Source of the DNA: Maribrevibacterium harenarium | GTDB taxonomy: Bacteria; Pseudomonadota; Gammaproteobacteria; Pseudomonadales; Marinomonadaceae | Assembly: GCF_006385675.1 (NCBI RefSeq) | Contig: NZ_VFRR01000026.1 | Span: forward strand, 1-45,882 | Reading direction: 5' to 3' | DNA: 45,882 nucleotides | In this document: in pieces, positions 34,191-42,773 of the stretch | Numbering within the stretch: position 1 is the first letter of the stretch | How the letters are laid out: every line of letters starts with the position of its first letter | Translations under genes and position numbers: made by a program | The notes under the pieces: model-generated | Seen by the model: only the letters and a program-made list of their open reading frames with translations | What the model was told of the DNA's origin: nothing | Database searches by the model: none

Positions 34191-34217
34191 AAGGCCAGAC
34201 TGAGTTCTGGCCTTTTT
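34191..34217 (+). terminator. intrinsic terminator after the 105-residue protein gene
   Basis: AAGGCCAGA (34191-34199) pairs perfectly with TCTGGCCTT (34206-34214), a 9-bp stem with a six-base loop and a TTTTT run ending at 34217. Confidence 0.9.
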
Positions 34218-34240
34218 ATTTGGTCATTTGGAATCTTGTT

Positions 34241-34741
34241 TCAAATCTGCCAAGAAAAGTCGGTGGCTTCTTGCCAGATGCTTACTAGCTGCTCGATTCC
34301 GTGCTGATCTTCCTGATCAAAGCGGTGTTTGCTGGGGCTGTCGATATCAAAGACAGCGACTACTCGTTTGGCAGTGATCACCGGCACTACCAACTCCGCG
34401 TTTGATGCTGCATCGCAGGCAATATGATCAGGCACGGCATGAACGTCATCCACCCGTTGGGTAAGCCCCGTGCGCGCAGCTTTGCCACATACCCCGCGAC
34501 TAAAGGGAATACGGGTGCAGGCCACTTTGCCGACATAGGGGCCGAGTATCAACTCTTCCCCGCGTGCGAAATAAAAGCCAGCCCAGTTTAGTTGTGGCAG
34601 TGTTTGCATAATAAAAGCAGAGAATTGTGCAGCATTGCAGATTAAGTCCCGCTCACCGGCGAGTAGGGCGCGCAATTGCTCGGCTAGGGATTGGTAAAAT
34701 TCCGCTTTCGGTTGTGTGCTATCGGATTCAATATGAAACAT
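34241..34741 (-). CDS. free methionine-(R)-sulfoxide reductase (GAF-domain fRMsr)
   Basis: 166 residues from ATG 34741; the longer open frame would run into the kinase gene. A single GAF domain. The three family cysteines are Cys75 (VACTRIPF), Cys85 (RGVCGKAA) and Cys109 (HIACDAASNAE). Their spacing of 10 and 24 residues equals that of the E. coli enzyme YebR. It reduces free methionine-R-sulfoxide using thioredoxin. It follows the P-loop kinase gene by 16 bp. Confidence 0.92.
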   Translation of the reverse strand: MFHIESDSTQPKAEFYQSLAEQLRALLAGERDLICNAAQFSAFIMQTLPQLNWAGFYFARGEELILGPYVGKVACTRIPFSRGVCGKAARTGLTQRVDDVHAVPDHIACDAASNAELVVPVITAKRVVAVFDIDSPSKHRFDQEDQHGIEQLVSIWQEATDFSWQI

Positions 34742-34757
34742 GGTTGTCAGTCTGTGT

Positions 34758-35432
34758 TTAAGGGGTGATAAGCCAGTCAGCATGCTGGCGAGTGGCTTGG
34801 GTAATTTCCGCGTTGAGTTGATCGTTCTTGGCAATCCACGCGCGGGCGTCTGTTTTACTCATGTTCCAAGCTTGCTGATGGCGGAGACACAGGCGACTCA
34901 TCGCTTCGGAAAAGGGCACGTCGAGAAACCACTTTTCATCTAATTGGTGGGCTCCGAGGTCAAAGCCATGTTGGTCGTGGAAGACATACAAGCCCTCTAC
35001 CAATAGCAAACTGGTTGCTGGGGTAATCCTAATGGCATCAGGTTCGGGATCACCTTTCGCGTGGTCGAAGTCAGGCCAACCGAGTGCTTGATTTGGTTTG
35101 GTTTTAAACTCAATCAATGCTTGGCTAAAAGCCTGTCCGTCAAAGGTCCATGGCGCGCCACGGCGGGCAAATAGCTCAGTTGCGTTTGGCTGAGCATTGA
35201 GCTGTGCTTTACTTAAGTGAAAACCATCCATGCTGACGGTTTGTATACGCTCCCCCAGCTCACGACTTAGCTTGTGCTTTAGGTACGCCGCCAAGGTTGA
35301 TTTGCCCGAGCCCGGTAGTCCCGCTAGGCCGATGATTTGGCGCTGCTGGTTAATCGCCCGTTGGCGTAATTTAGCTAGTGCTGTTTGGGCATCAGGGTGT
35401 TGGTCATAGTAGGCAAAAATATCGTTGCTCAT
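34758..35432 (-). CDS. P-loop kinase of the nucleoside/uridine kinase-like family
   Basis: 224 residues from ATG 35432 (GAGAG upstream). Walker A is GLPGSGKST (38-46). DGFHLSKAQLNAQP is the substrate-binding Asp-containing loop of phosphoribulokinase/uridine/pantothenate kinase-like enzymes; ARRGAPWTFD and the hhhVEGLYVF strand follow. Similar proteins are annotated as nucleoside or sugar kinases; the true substrate is unknown. Lies between the LysR gene (46 bp) and fRMsr (16 bp), all minus strand. Confidence 0.8.
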   Translation of the reverse strand: MSNDIFAYYDQHPDAQTALAKLRQRAINQQRQIIGLAGLPGSGKSTLAAYLKHKLSRELGERIQTVSMDGFHLSKAQLNAQPNATELFARRGAPWTFDGQAFSQALIEFKTKPNQALGWPDFDHAKGDPEPDAIRITPATSLLLVEGLYVFHDQHGFDLGAHQLDEKWFLDVPFSEAMSRLCLRHQQAWNMSKTDARAWIAKNDQLNAEITQATRQHADWLITP

Positions 35433-35478
35433 GCTGCTCTCGTTGTTTATTCCATGACTTCGCAAGGTTAATACGGGA

Positions 35479-36393
35479 TCACTCGAAACGATAGCGGTTC
35501 TTCTCATAATAAATCTTTATATGATCAATGAGCGCGCGAATGCGTTTAGACGGACGATCGGTAAACGGGTATAGGGCATAAATACCGAGATTTTTTGCGG
35601 ATGCCTTGGGTAGCAATTCGACCAGACTGCCTGCTTGAATTTCATCGTAAATCAGACACATAGGTAAGTAGGCAATCCCGCGGCCTTTCATAGCGGCAAT
35701 TTTTAGAGCGACGGCGTTGTTTGAGGAAAAGTTACCCTTGACCTGCTGGATGTACTCACGACCATTTTGCTCTTTAAATAGCCACTCAAAGCGTCCGGTG
35801 GTTTGGTTGCTATATCCTAGGCAATTATGTTGGCTGAGATCTGTTGGGGACTGAGGTAGTCCTTTTTGCGCGATATAGCCGGGGCTTGCACACAGTAGCC
35901 AACGGCTATGGAAAATTAGACTGGCTTTTAACGAGGAGTCGGCTAATTGCGCCGTACGCACCACTAAGTCATAGCGATCTTCGACTAAATTAACCAGTTG
36001 GTTTTCCAGCACCATTTCTACCGAAATATCAGGATGTAATTCGCAAAAGTCCGATACGGCGTCAGCCAATAGCAGCTCGCCAGAGATTGTTGGCACTGAC
36101 ATGCGAATATGGCCACTGATATTGTCAGCATATTCTACCACTGACTCCATGGTGCTCTTGGCTAGGGCTGCAAGCTCTTTCGCTTTTTGATAGAGGTGTT
36201 GCCCTGCTTCGGTAACGGTCAAATGACGTGTGGTACGGTACAGCAATTGCACGCCAAGACTCTGTTCTAATTTGCTAATCCGCTTACTCACCGCTGACTT
36301 GGTAATGCTGCGCCGAGCGGCTACCTCGCTGAACGAACTACAGTCCACCAGTTCGGTGAACAGCAGTAAATCATCTAGTTGTGGAGTGATCAC
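35479..36393 (-). CDS. LysR-family transcriptional regulator
   Basis: 304 residues, starting with GTG at 36393 and with only a weak ribosome-binding site. The N-terminal helix-turn-helix is LLLFTELVDCSSFSEVAARRSITKSAVSKRISKLEQSLGVQLLYRTTRHLTVTEAG, a CrgA/DmlR-type subgroup. The effector-binding domain covers about 90-295. It follows lutC by 21 bp on the same strand, so it may be read through from lutABC and could regulate lactate genes; direct evidence is lacking. Confidence 0.85.
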   Translation of the reverse strand: MITPQLDDLLLFTELVDCSSFSEVAARRSITKSAVSKRISKLEQSLGVQLLYRTTRHLTVTEAGQHLYQKAKELAALAKSTMESVVEYADNISGHIRMSVPTISGELLLADAVSDFCELHPDISVEMVLENQLVNLVEDRYDLVVRTAQLADSSLKASLIFHSRWLLCASPGYIAQKGLPQSPTDLSQHNCLGYSNQTTGRFEWLFKEQNGREYIQQVKGNFSSNNAVALKIAAMKGRGIAYLPMCLIYDEIQAGSLVELLPKASAKNLGIYALYPFTDRPSKRIRALIDHIKIYYEKNRYRFE

Positions 36394-36414
36394 GTTACTT
36401 TGACCTAAACCGGT

Positions 36415-37137
36415 TTATTGATCCGTGAGTATGACATAGGTGGCGGAAATTGGCCCATGTACCCCGACGACTTTGATCAGCTCGATATCAGCAGTAGAGC
36501 TGGGGCCGGAGATAAAATTCACGCAAGAGGGTAGTCTGTGCCCCTGTGTTGCTTGTTCATGAAGGCGCTCACAGGCTTGGGTGATACGTGGTAATAGGTC
36601 ACTTTGTTGAATGACAAAGATGGAGTGGGTTGGTAGTAAACTGATACTGCGCCCCTGGGCCTTGGAAGACTTCAGCATGATAGTGCCTGACTCCACCAAA
36701 GCGCACTCGGCAAATACCACACCGATTTGAGCTTGCTCTGCACAGGCGATTTGCTGTTCCCGAATTTCCTCTGGTTGCCATTCTTTAACTTGTATCCGAC
36801 TGTCTAGTGCTGCGAACGCCCCGCTATTCGGGAAACGGGCATCTGTGCCGATTAGGAGGCTAATGGAGTCTTCGTCAAAACGTTCCAATGCATCTTGCTC
36901 AATGACTTGAGGCAAGGTGTCAAACGTTGTTTCGATGACTTTGGCGCCTAGATTTTGCCGGCTGTAATCGACAAAGTGTTGCTTCAACTGCTCCAGGGAA
37001 TACTCTTGAAATACTTCCCGTTGGCGCTGTTGCGGTAAATAAAAGGCCGTTGGTGCTGCGGCTGTTGGTCGGCCAAGCTTTTGAGTTAGCGCGGTGAGAA
37101 AAGCGTCACGACCTTGTAAGCGGGATGAATCAGTCAT
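36415..37137 (-). CDS. lutC: lactate utilization protein C
   Basis: 240 residues from ATG 37137 (GGAGG seven bases upstream). LUD/YkgG domain: VGVVFAECALVESGTIML, SISLLPTHSIFVIQQSDLLPRITQACERL and SGPSSTADIELIKVVGVHGP. Part of the LutABC iron-sulfur L-lactate dehydrogenase complex. Overlaps lutB by 8 bp. Confidence 0.92.
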   Translation of the reverse strand: MTDSSRLQGRDAFLTALTQKLGRPTAAAPTAFYLPQQRQREVFQEYSLEQLKQHFVDYSRQNLGAKVIETTFDTLPQVIEQDALERFDEDSISLLIGTDARFPNSGAFAALDSRIQVKEWQPEEIREQQIACAEQAQIGVVFAECALVESGTIMLKSSKAQGRSISLLPTHSIFVIQQSDLLPRITQACERLHEQATQGHRLPSCVNFISGPSSTADIELIKVVGVHGPISATYVILTDQ

Positions 37138-38560
37138 GGGAACCTCCATTATTTTGGCGTTTAGCAAACCAGTCGCGGAAACTTTCGTGACTGGTATGGG
37201 GTAAATCCCGTGTTTCATGCCACTCCTCTACCGCTTGGGGTTTAAACCGCATATCACCATTATTGATCATCTTGTTAGCCGCTTTCGCTCCGAGACGGAT
37301 AGATTGCTGCCAGATGTAGGGGTGTTTGTTAATTAACTGAAATGCCCCGACGGTTAAGCGCTCTTTGAGTGGAGTGAGTTTCGCGTTTGCCATCACTTCC
37401 CGGTGTTTGAGCAACAAATCAGCAAGAGGGATCTTGACTGGGCAGACGTCATTGCAGGCGGTACACAAACTACAGGCATAGGGCAAATCTTGGAAATCTT
37501 CATAGCCGCCGAGCAATGGCGATAATACGGCACCTATTGGGCCAGAATAGATTGAACCATAAGACTGACCGCCAATATGTCGGTACGCCGGGCAGGTATT
37601 GGCACAGGCGGCACAACGTATACAGCGTAAGATGGATTTAAATTCAGACGCCAAAATGTCTGAGCGTCCGTTATCGACAATGACTAAATGGAACTCTTCT
37701 GGGCCGTCTAATTGGTCAGCTTCCTTCGGGCCAGTTAACACCGTGACATAGCCGGTGAGCGGCAGCCCAACAGCGCTACGGCAGAGTAAGGAAACCATCA
37801 CATCCAGTTCTTTAAAAGTGGGAACCAAGCGTTCCATTCCCATCACTGCGATATGGGTTTTCGGCAGGGCGGTACTGAGTCGAGCATTGCCTTCGTTAGT
37901 GATCAAGGCGATGGAGCCAGATTCAGCGATGGCAAAATTACACCCGGTAATGCCGATGTCTGCTTGTACAAAATATTGGCGAATGTGCTCGCGCACAAAG
38001 CGAGTCAATTCCTCTGGTTCATCAGACCCTTGGTAGCCGAGCTTGTCGGCGAAGATTTGCTGCACTTGGCGGCGATTTTTGTGGATGGCTGGTGCAACGA
38101 TATGAGAGGGAGCATCGTGGTCGTCAATTTGTAGGATGTATTCCCCCAAATCAGTCTCTACGACTTTAATGCCATTGCGCTCCAGCACTTGGTTAAGCCC
38201 GATTTCTTCCGTGACCATGGATTTGGATTTGACCACCGAGCGAGCGTTCTTTTGTTTCGCCACCTGCTCAATATAAGCCGTTGCTTCATCGGCTGTTTTA
38301 GCGAAGCAAACATGGCCGCCATTCTCAATAACTTTATCGCTGAGTTGAACTAGGTAGTAATCCAAGTTTTCGAGCACGTGGTCTCGAATACTGGCCCCCA
38401 TATCGCGCCAATCATCCCAATTTCCCAAAGCATCGGCGGCCCGCGCCCGATTGCCAAACATGCGTTCCTGAGCATTCGCCACCGAGGCACGCATCACGTC
38501 ATCTTGCATCTTCACTTTGATGCGTTCTTTAAATGGTTGTTGGCTGGTTTTCATGCTCAT
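37130..38560 (-). CDS. lutB: lactate utilization protein B (iron-sulfur subunit)
   Basis: 476 residues. An N-terminal LUD domain (ARSVVKSKSMVTEEIGLN, GITGCNFAIAESGSIALITNEGNARLS) is followed by two [4Fe-4S] motifs, CIRCAACANTCPAYRHIGG and CSLCTACNDVCPVKIPL. The C-terminal extension ends DWFAKRQNNG. Core of the LutABC complex that oxidises L-lactate to pyruvate. ATG 38560 is four bases after the lutA stop with AGG upstream. Confidence 0.95.
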   Translation of the reverse strand: MSMKTSQQPFKERIKVKMQDDVMRASVANAQERMFGNRARAADALGNWDDWRDMGASIRDHVLENLDYYLVQLSDKVIENGGHVCFAKTADEATAYIEQVAKQKNARSVVKSKSMVTEEIGLNQVLERNGIKVVETDLGEYILQIDDHDAPSHIVAPAIHKNRRQVQQIFADKLGYQGSDEPEELTRFVREHIRQYFVQADIGITGCNFAIAESGSIALITNEGNARLSTALPKTHIAVMGMERLVPTFKELDVMVSLLCRSAVGLPLTGYVTVLTGPKEADQLDGPEEFHLVIVDNGRSDILASEFKSILRCIRCAACANTCPAYRHIGGQSYGSIYSGPIGAVLSPLLGGYEDFQDLPYACSLCTACNDVCPVKIPLADLLLKHREVMANAKLTPLKERLTVGAFQLINKHPYIWQQSIRLGAKAANKMINNGDMRFKPQAVEEWHETRDLPHTSHESFRDWFAKRQNNGGSHD

Positions 38561-38564
38561 CGGA

Positions 38565-39284
38565 TTACCTACTCATTAGAACTTCAGCGATATGCATCAC
38601 GCGGATAGTGCTGCCTTCCCGGCGTAAGCGACCACCAATATTCATTAGGCAGCTGGCATCCGCTCCGATTAAGAAGTCTGGCGTAACACTTTGAATGTGC
38701 TCGGCTTTTTCCGTCACCATAGCGCCGGAAATTTCCGCCATTTTGACGGAGAAAGTACCACCAAAACCACAACAGGTTTCTTGGTTGGGGAAGGGGGCAA
38801 GCGTCAGACCGCCCACTTGCTTCAATAGGATGATCGGCTCCTCTTTAATGCCGAGTTTGCGGCTTAGGCTGCAAGAGGGGTGATACACACCGATCCCCTC
38901 AAGCTTGGCGTTGAGCTGACTGGTGTCTAGGTGATGTACCAAAAATTGGGTGAGCTCAAAGGTGCGGTCGCTGAGGTCTTGCGCGCGTTGCTGCCATGCG
39001 GGCTCGTCCTGTAATAGCTTGGGGTAGCCATGAATCATGGCGGTACAGGACCCCGCCGGGCAAATGAGTGGGAAGTCGTTTTCTTCTAAGGCTGCGATCT
39101 GCACTTTTATCGCGGCAAGGCTTTGGCTTGCGTAGCCACTATTAATCGCTGGTTGTCCGCAGCAGGTTTGTCTCACCGGAAAGTGTACTCGACACCCCAA
39201 TTGTTCGAGTAGTAACACGGTTTGTTTGGCGACCTCGGTAGACAGGGCATCGCAAATACAAGTAGCGAAGAAAGACACATTCAT
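38565..39284 (-). CDS. lutA: lactate utilization protein A
   Basis: 239 residues, the standard LutA length. It has two cysteine-rich CCG domains: RQTCCGQPAINSGY with CPAGSCTAMIHGYP, and YHPSCSLSRKLGI with QETCCGFGGTFSVKM. It also has ATCICDALS at the N-terminus. Equivalent to the GlpC/GlcF electron-transfer subunits. GAGG before ATG 39284. First gene of lutABC, divergent from dctPQM. Confidence 0.94.
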   Translation of the reverse strand: MNVSFFATCICDALSTEVAKQTVLLLEQLGCRVHFPVRQTCCGQPAINSGYASQSLAAIKVQIAALEENDFPLICPAGSCTAMIHGYPKLLQDEPAWQQRAQDLSDRTFELTQFLVHHLDTSQLNAKLEGIGVYHPSCSLSRKLGIKEEPIILLKQVGGLTLAPFPNQETCCGFGGTFSVKMAEISGAMVTEKAEHIQSVTPDFLIGADASCLMNIGGRLRREGSTIRVMHIAEVLMSR

Positions 39285-39642
39285 TATTTCGGCCTCAGCG
39301 GCGTGGTTATTTTTCTTTTATCTTCGTCACTTTTAAGGGTTTCAACAAGCAAGACGAAAGTCGAGAAATGCCCACATAGCCTTCTATTTAATCTAAAAGA
39401 CTAAGTTTTTCAGATGTTTAGGTTTTTGTTTCTTCATTGGAAACTTAGAGTTGAGTTTGTTTATCGGCTGCTGATAACTGCTGTTGAAGGTGGCTCTACG
39501 TAGTAGTACGTAGATTGTGTTGGGTAGTTATACGGATGCGATTCGGTATTCCTACGAATAGAGCGGTTGTGCACTTTTCGTTCACACTGAAATAGGTGCT
39601 TAGGCACATGCCATAACAATAATCACAGGCAGGACCTTAACA
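39285..39642. promoter_or_regulatory. divergent control region between lutABC and dctPQM
   Basis: 358 bp without a gene. Two inverted repeats stand out: CTACGTA (39496-39502) with TACGTAG (39507-39513), and ATTC (39548-39551) with GAAT (39556-39559). Both lie 80-150 bp before dctP and about 210-275 bp before lutA. They are candidate operators for co-regulation. The first is a perfect 7-bp arm repeat with a four-base spacer. The binding protein is unknown. Confidence 0.45.
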
Positions 39643-40734
39643 ATGAAATTGCAAAACCTCGCAAAAATTGCTGCAGTAGCAACACTAACCGTTAGCGCAC
39701 TATCCGCGTCGTACACAATGGCTGCGGACGGCAAAGTTTACCGTCTGACCATGGCGGAGACTTGGAACGCCAACTTCCCTATCTTCGGAGATGCACCACG
39801 TAATATGGCACGCATTGCCGACGAAATGTCTGGCGGCCGTCTAAAAATTACCATCGACTCGGCGAACAAGCATAAAGCACCGTTGGGTGTATTTGACCTA
39901 GTACGTTCCGGTCAGTACGACATGGGGCACTCTGCATCCTATTATTGGAAGGGTAAGGTGCCTAATACGCTTTACTTCACCACCATGCCGTTTGGTATGA
40001 CCACGCCTGAGCAATATGGTTGGTTCTACTATGGTGGCGGTCAGTCACTGATGAATAAAGTATACGAGCCATTTGGTTTGCTTTCGTTCCCTGGTGGTAA
40101 CACCGGTAACCAGATGGGTGGTTGGTTCCAAAAAGAAATCAATTCCGTTGAAGATCTTCAAGGTCTGAAAATGCGTATTCCAGGTTTTGCCGGTGAAGTA
40201 CTGGCGAAACTAGGTGCTAAACCCACCAATATTGCTTCTGGTGAGCTATTTACCGCCCTTGAGCGTCGCACTATCGATGCCCTAGAGTGGGTTGGCCCTT
40301 CCCTAGATTTACGCATGGGCTTCCACAAAATTGCACCGTACTACTACACCGGTTGGCATGAGCCAGCGACTGAGCTGCAGTTCCTAGTTAATGCGCGTAC
40401 TTGGAAAAAACTACCAGATGACCTACGCGAAATCTTGCGTACCGCAATGCGTGTGTCCTCTTACGATATGTACATTCAGTCTTACCATGAAAGTGCGGAA
40501 AACTGGGCGACGATGAAGCAAGAGTTCCCAGATATTCAGGTAAAAACCTTCCCAGAAAGCGTGATGAAAGCCATGTATAAAGCCAACCAAGAGCTACTAG
40601 CGGAGAAGGCGTCTGAAGATCCATTAGCGAAAGAAATTTTGGATTCTCAGGCGGAGTATCTAGCGAAAGCTCGTGTTTGGACCAATATCTCTGATCGCGC
40701 TTACCTCGACAGCTTAGACAACCTCGAAGACTAG
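39643..40734 (+). CDS. dctP: TRAP transporter periplasmic binding protein, probably for lactate or another 2-hydroxy/2-oxo acid
   Basis: 363 residues with a signal peptide (LAKIAAVATLTVSALSASYTMAA). The DctP fold includes GQYDMGHSASYYWKGK, YFTTMPFGMTTPEQYGWFYYGGGQ and the carboxylate-binding Arg in GLKMRIPGFAGEVLAKLGA, plus ELFTALERRTIDALEWVGPSLD. The WFYYGGGQ region and PFG loop resemble TakP/lactate-type binding proteins. Its position divergent from lutABC points to L-lactate. AGGACC precedes the ATG. A strong hairpin follows the stop. Confidence 0.88.
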   Translation: MKLQNLAKIAAVATLTVSALSASYTMAADGKVYRLTMAETWNANFPIFGDAPRNMARIADEMSGGRLKITIDSANKHKAPLGVFDLVRSGQYDMGHSASYYWKGKVPNTLYFTTMPFGMTTPEQYGWFYYGGGQSLMNKVYEPFGLLSFPGGNTGNQMGGWFQKEINSVEDLQGLKMRIPGFAGEVLAKLGAKPTNIASGELFTALERRTIDALEWVGPSLDLRMGFHKIAPYYYTGWHEPATELQFLVNARTWKKLPDDLREILRTAMRVSSYDMYIQSYHESAENWATMKQEFPDIQVKTFPESVMKAMYKANQELLAEKASEDPLAKEILDSQAEYLAKARVWTNISDRAYLDSLDNLED

Positions 40735-40752
40735 TCTCACCTAGCTGTATCC

Positions 40753-40785
40753 GAATCAAGGAACCAGATATTGGTTCCTTGATTC
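40753..40785 (+). promoter_or_regulatory. intercistronic hairpin between dctP and dctQ
   Basis: GAATCAAGGAACC (40753-40765) pairs exactly with GGTTCCTTGATTC (40773-40785), a 13-bp stem with a seven-base loop. There is no U-run. Such stems after binding-protein genes commonly stabilise the upstream mRNA part, giving more DctP than DctQM. Confidence 0.7.
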
Positions 40786-40816
40786 TGTCGTTAACTTCTT
40801 ATGCTCGGGTTTCTCT

Positions 40817-41356
40817 ATGTTTCTGGTCAATCTTGAAAAGACACTGGGGCGGTATTCCCTTTTCCTTGGACGAGTCAGTGCGATTTTACTGCTCCTGCTC
40901 TTAGTAAACGTTTTTTATGACGTGTTAATGCGCTATGCCTTTAACGATGTGTCGATTGCGATGCAGGAGTTGGAATGGCACTTGTATTCAGCGATCTTTC
41001 TGCTTGGTATCCCATTCGGTATTCAAGTTGGTAGCCATGTAAGGGTGGATCTGTTCTACGAGCGGGTGACACTACGCCAAAAAGCTTGGATCGATTTGAT
41101 TGGAACATTGGTATTCCTGATGCCTTTTGTACTTTTGGTCGGTTGGTATGGTATCGGGTTCGCCCATGAGGCTTATGCGCTTGGAGAAACAAGTGGCGAT
41201 CCTGGCGGCTTGCCGGCACGCTGGATTATTAAATCTGTCATTCCTGTCGCCTTTTTTTCTATGGCTGTCAGCGGTTTAGCCATGATTCTACGTTGTATCA
41301 ATGCTTTGCGCGGTGTTAGTGACGCCGGATTTGATACCCAATCTCCACAGCATTAA
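40817..41356 (+). CDS. dctQ: TRAP transporter small permease
   Basis: 179 residues, four membrane helices. SAILLLLLLVNVFYDVLMRYAFND, AMQELEWHLYSAIFLLGIPFGIQVGSHVRVDLFYE and the PGGLPARWIIKSVIPVAFF segment are DctQ hallmarks. Partner of DctM in membrane translocation. Confidence 0.93.
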   Translation: MFLVNLEKTLGRYSLFLGRVSAILLLLLLVNVFYDVLMRYAFNDVSIAMQELEWHLYSAIFLLGIPFGIQVGSHVRVDLFYERVTLRQKAWIDLIGTLVFLMPFVLLVGWYGIGFAHEAYALGETSGDPGGLPARWIIKSVIPVAFFSMAVSGLAMILRCINALRGVSDAGFDTQSPQH

Positions 41357-41374
41357 TTCAGCGAGGGTATAACC

Positions 41375-42664
41375 ATGATCGGAATTATTATGTTTTTTGT
41401 GGCGCTGGTGCTGTTGCTGTTTGGCTTTCCAGTGGCCTTTACCTTCGGCGGTGTTGCCTTGATCTTCGGCGTGTTTGCCGAAGGTATGGATATGTTCGCC
41501 TTCATGCCGTTCCGTATTCAAAGTTATATGGAAAATACGGTAATGATGGCGGTGCCTTTATTTATCTTTATGGGCATTGTGTTACAGAAAACCCAGCTAG
41601 CAGAGCAGTTGCTAGAAGCCATGGGCAAGCTATTTGGTAGTGTGCGCGGTGGCTTGGCCATTTCGACTATTTTAGTAGGCACTTTACTGGCTGCTTCTAC
41701 CGGTGTGGTAGGAGCGAGTGTAGTCGCGATGGGGTTGATTTCATTACCGGTGATGATGAAGTACAAATACAGCAAGTCACTTGCTTGCGGAACTATTTGT
41801 GCCTCCGGTACGTTGGGGCAAATCATCCCGCCTTCTATCATCTTAATCATTTTGGGTGATGTGCTTGGGATTCCTGTCGGTGACTTATTTCATGCGGCAT
41901 TGCTGCCTGGTTTTGTGCTGATTGGCGCCTACATCGTCTACATACTGATTGTAACTTGGCTGAATCCTGAGGCTGCACCTGCCATTCCCCATGATGAAAG
42001 TATGGGGTCGCGCAAAGAGCAAGTACTCGATGCCTTAAAAGCGATTGTGCCACCGTTGGCACTGGTGCTTATCGTACTTGGTTCTATTTTTACTGGCATT
42101 GCGACGCCAACGGAATCTTCAGCACTAGGTGGTGTTGGTGCGGTTATTCTGTCTTTGTTGTATCGCCAGTTTAGTTTCAAAATGCTGATCGATAGTGCTA
42201 CCGAGACGGTAAAAGTCACGGCGATGGTATTTGCCATTTTGATGGGTGCGACCGCCTTCTCAATGGCGTTTAGTTATACTGGTGGTGATGCTATTGTCGA
42301 GGAAGTATTGCTTAACTTACCGGGAGAGAAATGGGGCTTTATCATTCTTTCGATGGTCGCCATTTTGGTGTTGGGCTTCTTTATCGACTTTGTCGAGATT
42401 GCGTTCATCATTGTGCCGATATTGGCGCCGGTCGCAGACATGCTCGGCATTAACATGGTTTGGTTTGCGATCTTGATTGCGATGAACTTACAAACTTCAT
42501 TCCTGACGCCGCCCTTTGGTTTTAGCTTGTTCTACCTAAAAGGTGTTGCGCCGTCATCAATCCGCACCATGGATATTTACCGGGGGGTGGTGCCGTTTAT
42601 CTTATTGCAAATTGCGGTACTGATTAGCATCTTATTGTTCCCAGACTTTTACGGTATGGGTTAG
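41375..42664 (+). CDS. dctM: TRAP transporter large permease
   Basis: 429 residues, about twelve helices. Typical segments are FGFPVAFTFGGVALIFG, MAVPLFIFMGIVLQKT, ASTGVVGASVVAMGLISLP, GTICASGTLGQIIPPSIILIILGD, and TPTESSALGGVGAVIL. The C-terminal half has NLQTSFLTPPFGFSLFYLKGVAP. Ion-coupled import channel of the transporter. GAGGG before the ATG, 18 bp after dctQ. Confidence 0.95.
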   Translation: MIGIIMFFVALVLLLFGFPVAFTFGGVALIFGVFAEGMDMFAFMPFRIQSYMENTVMMAVPLFIFMGIVLQKTQLAEQLLEAMGKLFGSVRGGLAISTILVGTLLAASTGVVGASVVAMGLISLPVMMKYKYSKSLACGTICASGTLGQIIPPSIILIILGDVLGIPVGDLFHAALLPGFVLIGAYIVYILIVTWLNPEAAPAIPHDESMGSRKEQVLDALKAIVPPLALVLIVLGSIFTGIATPTESSALGGVGAVILSLLYRQFSFKMLIDSATETVKVTAMVFAILMGATAFSMAFSYTGGDAIVEEVLLNLPGEKWGFIILSMVAILVLGFFIDFVEIAFIIVPILAPVADMLGINMVWFAILIAMNLQTSFLTPPFGFSLFYLKGVAPSSIRTMDIYRGVVPFILLQIAVLISILLFPDFYGMG

Positions 42665-42678
42665 ATGTTGTTTGGGTA

Positions 42679-42706
42679 GGAGGCAAGACTCCTCCTCCCC
42701 ATTTTC
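42679..42706 (+). terminator. possible weak terminator after dctM
   Basis: GGAGG (42679-42683) can pair with CCTCC (42691-42695), and ATTTTC follows. Stem is short. Confidence 0.35.
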
Positions 42707-42773
42707 TATGGTATGCTCGAACACAATTAGTGTTATCTAACCCGCCGACCATAACAATAACAAAGGTCCGAGC

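Noticed and set aside
39561..39590. CRP-type site (TTGTG...TCACA) before dctP
   Set aside because: The half-sites are nine bases apart instead of six, so it does not match the consensus.
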